This document shows positions 8,649-17,201 of a DNA stretch of 64,000 bases, piece after piece (positions within the stretch are counted from its first letter, which is position 1; each line of letters starts with the position of its first letter). Source of the stretch: Streptomyces sp. TLI_171 (GTDB taxonomy: Bacteria; Actinomycetota; Actinomycetes; Streptomycetales; Streptomycetaceae); assembly GCF_003610255.1 (NCBI RefSeq), contig NZ_RAPS01000003.1, positions 1 through 64,000 of the forward strand, given 5' to 3'. The notes under the pieces were generated by a model, which was not told the DNA's origin, did no database searches, and saw nothing but the letters and a program-made list of their open reading frames with translations. The position numbers were made by a program, and so were the translations under genes.

Positions 8649-9883
8649 TCGACTTCCAGGAGTTCGGCGAGGCGCCGCAGGGCGGTGATCGCCTCGGAGC
8701 GCACGATGACGTCGCCCTCGCGGGCGCCCTCGATCAGGTACTCCTTGTGGATGCCGTTCTCGGTGACGCCCTCGGTGTCCAGGTAGAACACCTTCAGGCC
8801 GAGCTTGCGGGCGCGGGCCTGGACCGCGCGCCGGTCGGCGTGCAGGCCGATCACCAGCAGGGAGCGGGCGCCGGCCGGGTAGTGCATGTGCGGGGTGCGC
8901 TGGTCGTAGCGGCGCATGAACGCCTCGGGAATCCCGGCCCGGGCGAACAGGCGGTCGAAGTTGTGGGTCGCGATCTGCCCGACGGCGTGGCCCGCGTCGT
9001 AGAGCGCCTTGAGGATGCGGTGCGCGTCGGTCGGCTCGGCCTGGAACAGGGCGCGGAACATCGCGACCATGTCGTCGACCTTGCGCTCGGTGTCCGTCAA
9101 CAGCTCCTGGACCAGGGTGTCCTGGCCGGGGGCCATGGTGAAGCGGTAGCCCTGGGTGAGGTCGTTGCCCTTGCGCTCGGTGACCCGGTAGACCTCGTGC
9201 AACCAGTGCAGCGGCTGCACGCCGGCCTCGATGCTGGTGCCGCAGCCGGCTTCCACCACGAACGGGAGGTGGTCCAGCAGCCCGGACAGGTCGGCGGCGT
9301 ACTGCGGGGTGCCGCGCTGTTCCTTGACGCGCATCCCGCCGGCCAGCACATCCCAGGGCAGGTTCCGGGAGGCCCGGGGCAGGGCGTAGTCGATGGAGTG
9401 GATGGTGACGTCGATCGAGCGGAAGCCGGGTGGGGTGTCGCGTCCGGCCCGCTCGTCCTGCGGGTGGACGTCGTGTTCGGTGATCGTGGCGTACAGGTCG
9501 CCGCGGCGCCAGCGCGGGTCGGTGTCGTCGCCGGCCTTCCAGCGGCCCTCGGCCAGCCACTGCTCCAGGTCGAGGCGGTGGGCGGCGACCTCGGCGGCGG
9601 GGGCGAGCCAGGAGACGGCCAGGTACAGCTCGGCCATCACCAGGCGGTCCATCGGCTGGGTCTGGTCGAGGTCGTAGTGCAGGCGGTAGTGGACGACGCG
9701 GCGCCGGCCGCTCTCGTCCTCGCTCCAGCCGGACTGCTCGGCGTTGCGCGGGTCCTGGGTGCGCCGCCAGATGCCCTCTTCGATGGAGGGGCGGCGCCCG
9801 CCCGGCTCCGGCGCGAAGTGCTCGTGCCAGGCGGCGGACTGTTCGGGGGTCAGGGAGTCGAGTACGGGGTGGGGCAGCAGCAC
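8642..9883 (-). CDS. Divergent SIR2-fold protein with a unique N-terminal domain
   Basis: 413 residues from GTG 9883, with GAGGAG 7 nt upstream. The C-terminal half keeps the sirtuin order. A glycine-rich NAD loop (GCGTSIEAG, 213-221) is followed by a helix with AHRILKALYDAGH, the THNFD segment (306-310) in place of the usual TQNID, and LLVIG (342-346) before a Rossmann-like strand and a LDTEGV segment. The zinc-binding cysteine quartet of deacetylases is absent. The first 200 residues match nothing I recognise and contain many acidic and aromatic positions. NAD hydrolysis or ADP-ribosyl transfer would fit the fold; deacetylation is less likely. It sits 45 bp after an aminotransferase and overlaps a GNAT gene, which argues for a biosynthetic or modifying role rather than silencing. 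Confidence 0.62.
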   Translation of the reverse strand: MLLPHPVLDSLTPEQSAAWHEHFAPEPGGRRPSIEEGIWRRTQDPRNAEQSGWSEDESGRRRVVHYRLHYDLDQTQPMDRLVMAELYLAVSWLAPAAEVAAHRLDLEQWLAEGRWKAGDDTDPRWRRGDLYATITEHDVHPQDERAGRDTPPGFRSIDVTIHSIDYALPRASRNLPWDVLAGGMRVKEQRGTPQYAADLSGLLDHLPFVVEAGCGTSIEAGVQPLHWLHEVYRVTERKGNDLTQGYRFTMAPGQDTLVQELLTDTERKVDDMVAMFRALFQAEPTDAHRILKALYDAGHAVGQIATHNFDRLFARAGIPEAFMRRYDQRTPHMHYPAGARSLLVIGLHADRRAVQARARKLGLKVFYLDTEGVTENGIHKEYLIEGAREGDVIVRSEAITALRRLAELLEVEC

Positions 9884-9928
9884 GGTGGTCTCCTCGGGTT
9901 CGCGGCCGGGGGTGCCCCCGGCGGGGTG

Positions 9929-11230
9929 TCAGTTCAGGACGCACACCGCGTCGGCGAGCGCGGCGGTGAGGAAATCGAGGTGCTCGTCGGTGGAGGTCAG
10001 CGGCGGGGCGACGACCAGCCCCTCGGACTTCGGATCGCCCGCCCCGGTGAAGGGGTAGAAGAACACCCCGCGCTGCTCGGTCTGCCGCAGCAACGGCCAC
10101 AGCAGGCCCGGGTCGAGCTCCACGCCGTACAGGTGGCCGACACCTCGCACGTCCCGGACACCGGGCAGGTCGGCCAAGGAGCGCAGGGTCTGGCCGAGCC
10201 GCTCGCCGCGGGCGCGCAGCGCGGCGTGGTCGAGGGCTTCCAGTTCGTCCAGGACGCCGAGGCAGGCGGCGGCCATGAGCGGGTGGGCGGCCATGGTGCC
10301 CATCGCGGGCAGCGGGTCCGCGTCCTGGTGGCACAGCAGGGGCGCGAGTTGGGGTGCCACCAGTACGGCGGCGACCGGGGTGTATCCGGCGCCCAGTCCC
10401 TTGGACAGGATGACGATGTCCGGATCGACGCCGGGCCAGCGCCGGCTGGCCAGCGGCGGGCCGGTGCGCCACAGCCCGGTGAGGACCTCGTCGTGGATCA
10501 CCAGGACGTTCCGGGCGCGGCAGATCTCCTGCACGCGGCGCAGGTATCCGTCCGGGGGGATGTAGGCGCCGCCGGTGGTGCCGTTGACCGGCTCCAGTAG
10601 GACGGCGGCGACGTTGTCCGCGCCGCGGGCGTCGATCGCCTTGGCGACTTCCTCGGCGCAGTCCGCGGTGCAGGGCTGGCCGTCGTCGTGCGGGTGGGTC
10701 GGCGGGTAGGGGGCGGGGAAGGCCGGGCCGAGGCCCATCGCGTCGTCGGGGCGGGGGCGGCGGGCGTGGTTGCCGGCCAGGGCGAGGGTGAACGCGCTCA
10801 TCCCGTGGTAGCTCAGGTCGCAGGTGAGGACGTCGGCGCGGGTCTTGCCGCCTCGGGCCCGGGCGATGCTGCGGGCCATGGCGATGGCGACCTCGACGCC
10901 GAGCGTGCCGCAGGTGACCAGGGCGACGGAGTCGTCGGGGCGGCCGACGGCCCGGCACAGGCGCTCCGTCAGTTCCAGCTGCAGGTGGGGCTGGACGACG
11001 GCCGCGCCGCCGAAGGTGAACTTGGAGAACTGCTCCTCGATGCGGGCGAGGACCTTGCGGCTGCTCTGCCCGACGTTGGCGCACAGCAGTCCGCTGGAGC
11101 CGTCGAAGATCCGGGTGCCGTCGGCTCGCAGCAGCCACGGCCCGTCCGATCCCACGACCTCGAAGTCCGGCATGGGGCGGGTGGACGTCAGCAAGCGTCT
11201 GCGATCGGGCAGTTGGGAGGTGTACGGCAT
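9929..11230 (-). CDS. Class III PLP-dependent aminotransferase
   Basis: 433 residues. Transfers an amino group, usually from glutamate or alanine, to an aldehyde or ketone. Class III landmarks are visible: DLSYHGMSAF (138-147), the cofactor Asp247 in VIHDEVLTG, and the Schiff-base Lys277 in ILSKGLGAG. The ATG at 11230 was chosen because the N-terminal Trp/Gly pattern of the family begins soon after and an AGGGG sequence lies upstream; a preceding GTG codon is an alternative. It is the first gene of the leftward cluster and is divergent from a TPR regulator. The substrate is unknown. Confidence 0.82.
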   Translation of the reverse strand: MPYTSQLPDRRRLLTSTRPMPDFEVVGSDGPWLLRADGTRIFDGSSGLLCANVGQSSRKVLARIEEQFSKFTFGGAAVVQPHLQLELTERLCRAVGRPDDSVALVTCGTLGVEVAIAMARSIARARGGKTRADVLTCDLSYHGMSAFTLALAGNHARRPRPDDAMGLGPAFPAPYPPTHPHDDGQPCTADCAEEVAKAIDARGADNVAAVLLEPVNGTTGGAYIPPDGYLRRVQEICRARNVLVIHDEVLTGLWRTGPPLASRRWPGVDPDIVILSKGLGAGYTPVAAVLVAPQLAPLLCHQDADPLPAMGTMAAHPLMAAACLGVLDELEALDHAALRARGERLGQTLRSLADLPGVRDVRGVGHLYGVELDPGLLWPLLRQTEQRGVFFYPFTGAGDPKSEGLVVAPPLTSTDEHLDFLTAALADAVCVLN

Positions 11231-11473
11231 CACGATGGTGTCCCCTCTCGGGTGTCGCGACGAAAGGTGCGGGCCCGGACCGATGTTGAGCGTGTGGGCG
11301 CCCCTGCCGAGCGGGAGCGGTGGTGGTCGGGCCGTGGCCCCAGGAAAGCGCCGGAGGGGAAGCTGATGCGATGTCAGAAAGACTGGAAATTCCGATGAAG
11401 AACCGGGGCTGCCATCCGAATTTCTACCACCCCGGCACTGTCGCCCCACGTACTCGGGTCGCTACCGTCTGCC

Positions 11474-12808
11474 ATGAAGGAGCTACTGGAACAGGCGTCG
11501 GGGGGCAGCGACATGGGGGTACCGAACCGGAGTCTCCGCCGGGTCCGCGAAGTCGAGTGGGACATGAGCCGCAGCGAGGCGGTGGAGTTCTTGGTGGCCA
11601 AGTCGATCGAGTTCGGCGAACCGGTCGACCTGGTCATGCGCACCTTCGCCACCTGGGAGGACGGCGTCACGACGTGGCCCCACGCCAAGTACCGGCGACT
11701 GCTGCACCGGGTGACCGGCCGCCGGGCGGTCGATCTCGGATTCAAAGCCCCGGCTCACCGGGCAAGACCAGGACGACCGGTGAGCGACGAACAGGACCAG
11801 GCAGGAGCCGACCCCATGATCCGCCGCACCTTCGTCCTCGGCGCCGGGGCGACCCTGCTCACTGCAGCCCTCCCCGCCCCGGGCAGCGCCACCTCGGCCC
11901 TGGCCTCGGACCACCTCCAGGCGCTGCGCGAGACCGAGAAGCAGCTGTACGTCCAGGACCGCGACCACGGCTCGGCCGACCTCGGCCGCCAGGCCGCCGC
12001 CGCGCTCCACACCGCCCACACCTGGCTCGCCCATGGGCGCTACAGCGACGACCTGGGCCGCCGACTCCACACCGCCACCGGCATGCTCTCGGTCGCAGCC
12101 GGCTGGCTCGCCCTCGACGCCGGCCGCACCTCCGACGCCCGCTCGCTCTACACCGAGGCCCTCGCCAGCGCCCGCCAGGCCGACGACGCCGGACTCGAGG
12201 CCCACGCCTTCGCCTGCATGTCCCTGCTCGCCCACGCCACCGGCCGCCCCCGCGAGGCCGTCGGCACAGCCCGAGTGGCCCAGAGCGCCGCCGCCGGACT
12301 CGGATCACCGCGCTGGCTGGCCCTACTGGCGATGCGTGAGGCCCGCGGCTGGGCACTGCAGGGCGACCGAGCCCTCACCGAGGACGCCATCGTGCGGGCC
12401 TACCGCCTCTACGAGAAAGGCCCCCACGACGCCGACCCCGACTGGCTCGGGTTCTTCGTCCCCGCGGAGCTGGCCGGCCTGGAGTCGCTGTGCCGCGCCG
12501 ACCTCGGCCAGCACGACCGGGCCGCCGCTGGCGCCGAGCAGGCCGTGATGCTCTTCGCCGACGGGCACCTGCGCAACCGCGCCCTGTACACCGCAGACAT
12601 CGCCCTGCAGCACGCCCAGCGCCCCCGCCCCAACCTCGACTTCGCCACCGACGCCGGCCACCGCACCCTCGCCCACCTGAGCGACGTCCGCTCGGCACGC
12701 CTGCTGCGCTCTCTGCGCACCATCGCCGGCGCCCTGACCCCCCACCGGGACACGCCCTGCGTCGCCACGTTCCTGGACGCCTACCGCACCGCCGTCCCAG
12801 CAGCCTGA
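11474..12808 (+). CDS. TPR-containing putative transcriptional regulator
   Basis: 444 residues. The N-terminal 90 residues include a short helical region (MSRSEAVEFLVAKSIEFGEP, then TTWPHAKYRRLLHRV) that may be a degenerate HTH. Residues about 140-430 are TPR-like helix pairs, such as DARSLYTEALASARQADDAG and EAVGTARVAQSAAAGLGSP. This is the layout of many Streptomyces XRE-TPR regulators that sense small molecules or peptides. It is divergent from the aminotransferase cluster across a 243-bp gap that should hold both promoters, and is the likely local regulator. The downstream GNAT gene starts 8 bp after its stop. Confidence 0.65.
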   Translation: MKELLEQASGGSDMGVPNRSLRRVREVEWDMSRSEAVEFLVAKSIEFGEPVDLVMRTFATWEDGVTTWPHAKYRRLLHRVTGRRAVDLGFKAPAHRARPGRPVSDEQDQAGADPMIRRTFVLGAGATLLTAALPAPGSATSALASDHLQALRETEKQLYVQDRDHGSADLGRQAAAALHTAHTWLAHGRYSDDLGRRLHTATGMLSVAAGWLALDAGRTSDARSLYTEALASARQADDAGLEAHAFACMSLLAHATGRPREAVGTARVAQSAAAGLGSPRWLALLAMREARGWALQGDRALTEDAIVRAYRLYEKGPHDADPDWLGFFVPAELAGLESLCRADLGQHDRAAAGAEQAVMLFADGHLRNRALYTADIALQHAQRPRPNLDFATDAGHRTLAHLSDVRSARLLRSLRTIAGALTPHRDTPCVATFLDAYRTAVPAA

Positions 12809-12816
12809 AGGACACC

Positions 12817-13368
12817 ATGACCGCACCGGCCACCCCAATCGCCCTGCAGCGCTACGGCGCCAGCGATGCCGCCACCCTCCTCGACACGCTCACCGACATC
12901 TGGGCCGAAGCCCACGCCGGGCACGACGACGTCGCCCGGGCCGGCTTCACCCCACAGACCCTGCGCCGCCAGATCACCGGCCACGCCCGCCGCGACGAAT
13001 TCACCCTCATCGCCGCCTACGCCGCCGGCGAGGTCGTCGGCTTCGGCTACGGCTTCCGCTGCACCCCCGCGTACTGGTTCGGCGACCTCCACCCCCACAT
13101 CACCCCCGACGCCCGCGACACCGACTCCCTCGCCGGGATCTGCGAACTCGCCGTCCGCGCCGGCTGGCACGGCCAAGGAGTCGGCACCAGCATCCACGCC
13201 GCACTCGTCACCGCGCTGCACACCCGCTGGGTCTCGCTGCTCGCATTGCCCGGAGACAGCCCGGCCCGCCGCCTCTACAACCACCTCGGCTACGAATACG
13301 CCGGCCCGTACACCGCCGGACTCGACGGGCCCGTCCTCGACCTCCTCCTGATGCGCACCGACCTCTGA
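12817..13368 (+). CDS. GNAT family N-acetyltransferase
   Basis: 183 residues. ATG 12817 is preceded by GAAGGA with a 4-nt spacer. The acetyl-CoA binding motif appears as ELAVRAGWHGQGVGTSIHAA (about 108-127), with the Q-x-x-G-x-G/A signature intact. PARRLYNHLGYEYAG follows near the C-terminus. It is probably co-transcribed with the TPR regulator. The substrate is unknown. Confidence 0.78.
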   Translation: MTAPATPIALQRYGASDAATLLDTLTDIWAEAHAGHDDVARAGFTPQTLRRQITGHARRDEFTLIAAYAAGEVVGFGYGFRCTPAYWFGDLHPHITPDARDTDSLAGICELAVRAGWHGQGVGTSIHAALVTALHTRWVSLLALPGDSPARRLYNHLGYEYAGPYTAGLDGPVLDLLLMRTDL

Positions 13369-13451
13369 CGCTCACACACGGCGCGCCGCGCTCGAACACG
13401 AAGCGGGCCTGCGGGCAGTAACCGGTCCGGAGCGGACTCGGTTGAGCGGGT

Positions 13452-13961
13452 ATGACGATCACTCACCTGCCCGTGCTCGATACCGGACCGGGCGACGACG
13501 GGATGGACGACAGCGACCGGACTGCCGTCGCGGACGCCGCCGGCACCGGCCTGCGGGCCGCCCTCTGGATCCGCTCCCTGGCAGCCCGGCAGACCCACAC
13601 GGAACACCGGCGGCGCCTGGAGGCATACGCGGAGGCGGTGGAGCGAGTGCTGACCCGCGAACTGGTGGCGCAGCGCGATGAGGAGTTGGGTGAGGAGCTG
13701 CGGCACGCGGTGTCGGCGTACAGCCTCACCTGGAGCCCGCCGTCGGAGCCTGCTCTCGTTCTTCGGCCGCGGGAGTTGGTGGCGCTCGCCGCGATCGGGG
13801 CGGCCGCCGCCAGCGCGCCGCTCGCCGCGATCGAGGGCCTCGGCCGTGACCTGGCCCGTTTCCTCGCGTTGATCGACGCCGCGCTCGACGTCGGTCTGGC
13901 CCGGTGCCGGCGCGTCGCTGATCAGCCGTCAGCGGGCGGCTCCGGGGGCGGGGCTCAATGA
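13452..13961 (+). CDS. Hypothetical helical protein
   Basis: 169 residues with no recognised family. After an acidic N-terminus (about 1-30) it is almost entirely helical with many Arg/Ala and Glu/Leu heptads (WIRSLAARQTHTEHRRRLEA). An Ala-rich hydrophobic segment near 110-130 could bind a membrane or pack in a bundle. The last 33 bp overlap the convergent downstream gene. No good ribosome binding site is visible. Confidence 0.5.
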   Translation: MTITHLPVLDTGPGDDGMDDSDRTAVADAAGTGLRAALWIRSLAARQTHTEHRRRLEAYAEAVERVLTRELVAQRDEELGEELRHAVSAYSLTWSPPSEPALVLRPRELVALAAIGAAAASAPLAAIEGLGRDLARFLALIDAALDVGLARCRRVADQPSAGGSGGGAQ

Positions 13962-14888
13962 CCTGGCCAGGGTGACGGGCCGACGCGGTCCTGGTAGGCC
14001 TATTTTTGGGGCCACGATCCGCTCCCAGAGCAGGTTCAGCGCATCGGCGTGCTCCCATTCCCGGGTGCGGGGAGCGATGTCGCAGTCGTCCGCGAGGAGC
14101 TGACGCACGACGTCGACGATGTCGTCGGGGTGGGCGAACGGCGGTAGCGGCAGCGGCTCGTACGAGTCCCAGCCCGCTCCCCACGAAACGTCGAGAGCGC
14201 CGTAGTTCCAGCCCCTCCCGCGCTTGGGCCAGTCGTTGTCCACCCAGGACAGTTCCACGCCGTCCCCGTGCCAGCCCGTCGAGTTCGGGGCCGCAGCCGC
14301 CAGCGGAACGCCGTCGGCGGGCGGGTCCTGGCCCCGGGACGCGAAGGGAAAGTACAGGTGTTCCTGCTCCTCGTAGAGGGGTTCGAGGTCCGCCGCCGTC
14401 AGAGCAGCGCGGATGGCCAGGCGGTACTGCGTCATCACGTGGTGCTCGGCGCGCAGCAGATCGGATTCCGGGTCGGGGCCGAGCGGACGGAGCGGCAGCG
14501 TCGGCCACCGCGGCGCCCGCGCGGCGGGCGGGGCGTCGGGGTCCGGCTCCAGGCCGTACCCCAGCGCCTCCAGCCCCCGGCGCAACTCCAGCCGGGCCCG
14601 TCGTTCGTGCTGCGCCGCGGTGTCGGTGAGTGGCCGTGAGTCGTCCTCGGGGTGCTCCGGGTCGAAGGTGTTCAGGTAGAGCTCGAGGACGACGTCGTCC
14701 GGCAGCCGCGCCCCCTGCCGCCAGTCCTCCAGTTCCGACTCCAGGCGTTCGAGCTGCGGCGTCAGCAGCTCCGCGAGGCGTTGCGGGATCCCGGCGGCGA
14801 GCATCCGCAGCGTCCCGATCCGCTTGGCGTACCAGCCCTCGACAGCGGTCTCCACGGCTCCGGCGGCGGCCGGCTCCTGCTGCGTCAT
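13929..14888 (-). CDS. Hypothetical protein
   Basis: 319 residues with no recognised domain. The N-terminal third is helical and charged (AELLTPQLERLESELEDW); the middle is rich in Pro and acidic residues. The C-terminal part holds a Trp-rich stretch around residues 205-245 (STGWHGDGVELSWVDNDW, then WGAGWDSYEPLPLP). Third codon positions are strongly G/C, which supports a real gene. Its last 33 bp overlap the convergent neighbour. Confidence 0.58.
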   Translation of the reverse strand: MTQQEPAAAGAVETAVEGWYAKRIGTLRMLAAGIPQRLAELLTPQLERLESELEDWRQGARLPDDVVLELYLNTFDPEHPEDDSRPLTDTAAQHERRARLELRRGLEALGYGLEPDPDAPPAARAPRWPTLPLRPLGPDPESDLLRAEHHVMTQYRLAIRAALTAADLEPLYEEQEHLYFPFASRGQDPPADGVPLAAAAPNSTGWHGDGVELSWVDNDWPKRGRGWNYGALDVSWGAGWDSYEPLPLPPFAHPDDIVDVVRQLLADDCDIAPRTREWEHADALNLLWERIVAPKIGLPGPRRPVTLARSLSPAPGAAR

Positions 14889-15238
14889 GCGTCGAACCTC
14901 TCACAGGGGCGGATCAGCGATGGCCGCCATGCTGCTCCGCCGCGGTGCCGCTCTGCACCCTGTTTTCCGTCCCGCGGGCCGGGCCGGTGTCGTCCAGCTC
15001 GGCGGCACCGGCCGTTGCCGGTGCTCGGTGGGATTGGCCGGCTCCGGAGCGGCGGCGTAACAGGGGGATGCGCGCCGCCGCTCCGGGGCCGGATGGGCCG
15101 GTTGCTGCTGCACCGGCCCGGAATGCCCCGGCGGGGTGTGTGGGAGCCCGCGCCGGGGCGGTCAGGTGAGAGGCGGTCAGTTCCGGGCCGGGCCAGCGCC
15201 GTCGGGGCCGCCGCTTCCCGCCGGGTGCCCCTCCACGG
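14889..15238. other. Intergenic, no gene recognised
   Basis: 350 bp of very GC-rich sequence between two leftward genes. Short open frames exist on both strands, but none shows a ribosome binding site together with a plausible protein. Confidence 0.4.
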
Positions 15239-15373
15239 TCAGTTGCCCCAGTAGGTGCCGCTCACCCGGGTAGCCCAGTAGACGTCCCCCGCGGACGGGA
15301 GTGCGCCTCCCCAGTGGATGTCGGTCAGGCCCCGGTCCGCCGAGCCCGCCCGACTGCCCTCGTCCATCCGCAT
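15239..15373 (-). CDS. 44-residue Trp/Tyr-rich small protein
   Basis: ATG 15373 is preceded by a strong GGGAGG with an 8-nt spacer, far better than for most neighbours, so this short frame is likely translated. The first 20 residues are polar and charged. The C-terminal half contains DIHWGG, GDVYWATRV and ends in GTYWGN, an unusual density of Trp, Tyr and Gly. The leader-then-core look recalls peptide natural product precursors, but no modifying enzyme such as a radical SAM protein is adjacent. It may equally be a small conserved Streptomyces protein. Confidence 0.5.
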   Translation of the reverse strand: MRMDEGSRAGSADRGLTDIHWGGALPSAGDVYWATRVSGTYWGN

Positions 15374-15517
15374 GGTGGCCGCCTCCCCGTGATGCCGATG
15401 GGTCGTGTGCAGGCGACCGTAGACCCGATCACGCCCCGCTGTCACCCACTTCGACGGAACTCCCCCACATTTCGATCACACTGCCGCTACAGCCTCGGGT
15501 CCTGTGCCGGGGCGGTG

Positions 15518-16021
15518 TCACCAGGTCACGGGCACGGTGGCGCCGATCAGCCGGACCGTGTCGCGCGGGGCGAGGGTGCCGGCGTCGCCGCCGATCGTCT
15601 GGCAGTAGACGATGAGCATCTGCGCGGCCGCGCCGCGGCGGACCTTGAGCGGCGCCACGTCCCAGACTGCCCGGGCCGCCGCCGCGCCGTGCTCCCTGAA
15701 CTCCGCCCACAGGGAGTAGGTGAGGCTCGACACCGCGTCGACGGTGTCCGCGAGCCGGTGCAGCCGAACCACGGCCTCCTGCTCCCCGAGGCCGGGCAGC
15801 GGGCGCGCCGCCATCGGGCCCAGCAGCACCTGGGCACCGTCCCACAGGGCAGCGCCCCGGTCGAGGTCGTCGACCAGGGCAAGCACCGTGTCCGCGGACG
15901 GCGTCGAGACGACCGCCTCGACAGCGCGCTCGACCAGGTCCTCCACCTGCGCAGGCGGCAGAGGCGCGTGCCGCTCGCCGGGCTGGCCGGCGTCGTCGGC
16001 CGGATCGTGCGTGGAAGTCAT
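15518..16021 (-). CDS. Hypothetical helical protein
   Basis: 167 residues. It is helical throughout, with an acidic first half (VEDLVERAVEAVVSTPSADT, then ALVDDLDRG). No family recognised. The ATG at 16021 was chosen because the upstream extension of the frame has poor codon bias. It is divergent from the ATP-dependent ligase gene. Confidence 0.52.
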   Translation of the reverse strand: MTSTHDPADDAGQPGERHAPLPPAQVEDLVERAVEAVVSTPSADTVLALVDDLDRGAALWDGAQVLLGPMAARPLPGLGEQEAVVRLHRLADTVDAVSSLTYSLWAEFREHGAAAARAVWDVAPLKVRRGAAAQMLIVYCQTIGGDAGTLAPRDTVRLIGATVPVTW

Positions 16022-16162
16022 GGCGGGAGCGTACGGTCCGCAGCCGACACCGCACCGCGGCGCACCGGCACCGGTGCCGGAACCTGCGGCCGACGCACCG
16101 CCTTGTCCGCCAGGACGGTCGTTACCGCAGGTCACCGGCACGGGGGTGGGTATGAGCCGGGT

Positions 16163-17134
16163 GTGACCCCGTTCCCGTTGCCGATCGAGGTGGCGCTCGC
16201 CGCTCCGATCGAGGCCCTGCCAGAGCAGCTCCACGGCGAAATCGCGCAGGCCAAGTGGGACGGGTGGAGAGCGATCGTGCGCACTGGGCCGAGCGCCAGG
16301 ATCTGGAGCCGGCACGGCACCGACCTCACCCGTCCCTTCGCGGACGTCGCCGCGGAGGCCGAGAAGTTGCCGGTCGGGGTGCTGGACGGCGAGCTCCTCG
16401 CGGTCACCGCAACCGGGGAGGTCTTGTTCTCCCGGCTGCAGACCCGCGCCGGGAAGGGCCCGCGGTCCGGCGCGGACTTCACCGTCCAGTTCGCGGCGTT
16501 CGACGCCCTCGCGGCGGGTGAGCAGGACCTTCGGCGGGAGCCGCTGACCAGCCGGCTCGGCCGGCTCGCCGAACTCCTCGACGGCGGCCCCCGCGCGATC
16601 TGGCCTCTGCCCTCCACGACGGACCTGGACGAGGCGACGGGCTGGGTGGGCGCGGTCGGCGGCGCGGTCGAGGGACTGGTCCTCAAACCCAAAGAATCAC
16701 CCTATCTGTCCAGATACGGGAGTCGATGGCGGAAGTGGCGGGAGCGCCATCCCGTGGATGCCGTCGTCGTCGGGATCACCGTCAGTGACGCCAACCGCCA
16801 AGCCGCCGTCCTCGCCCAGCCCGACCCTGCGGGCCGACTGCGCACGGTCGGCGTCAGCCTCCCCCTCACCCCCGCCCAGCGCGCCGAACTCGCCCCACTG
16901 CTGCGCCCCGCCGGCGACGGCCGAGTCGCCGAACTGCCCGGCACCGTCGGAGGCCTCCCGGGCGCACCGCCCGTCGCCTACCTGCCCGTGGAGCCGGACG
17001 TCGTCGTGGAGATCCTCGTCGACCAGGCCCGCCCCGAGTTCGGCCGCTACCGACATCGGCCCCGACTCGTCCGTGTCCGAGCCGATCTGCAACCGGCACA
17101 CCTCATGCTGCCTGGCCCGGTCCGCAGGTCATAG
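16163..17134 (+). CDS. ATP-dependent DNA ligase
   Basis: 323 residues. Seals nicks using ATP through a lysyl-AMP intermediate. The nucleotidyltransferase domain (about 1-190) carries the adenylated Lys31 in AKWDGWRAIV (motif I, KxDGxR), VLDGELLAV (motif III) and VEGLVLKPKES (motif IV). The OB domain follows (about 200-310) with motif V residues around RWRKWRERHPVDAVVVG. The size and lack of extra domains resemble small accessory ligases of the LigC type, used with repair systems. The GTG at 16163 was preferred because motif spacing from it fits the family. This is the second DNA ligase in the window besides ligA. Confidence 0.85.
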   Translation: MTPFPLPIEVALAAPIEALPEQLHGEIAQAKWDGWRAIVRTGPSARIWSRHGTDLTRPFADVAAEAEKLPVGVLDGELLAVTATGEVLFSRLQTRAGKGPRSGADFTVQFAAFDALAAGEQDLRREPLTSRLGRLAELLDGGPRAIWPLPSTTDLDEATGWVGAVGGAVEGLVLKPKESPYLSRYGSRWRKWRERHPVDAVVVGITVSDANRQAAVLAQPDPAGRLRTVGVSLPLTPAQRAELAPLLRPAGDGRVAELPGTVGGLPGAPPVAYLPVEPDVVVEILVDQARPEFGRYRHRPRLVRVRADLQPAHLMLPGPVRRS

Positions 17135-17201
17135 CCCTGACCAGATCCGGCGACCCGTGGCCTACGTCCCGGAGCGCCACAGCGGTTGGCCCGGGTGCTA
17201 C

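Noticed and set aside
8202-11138. Single leftward frame of 978 codons through the aminotransferase cluster
   Set aside because: Only its last 148 codons (the GNAT gene) resemble a protein; the rest is an Arg/Pro-rich shadow of the aminotransferase and SIR2-like genes.
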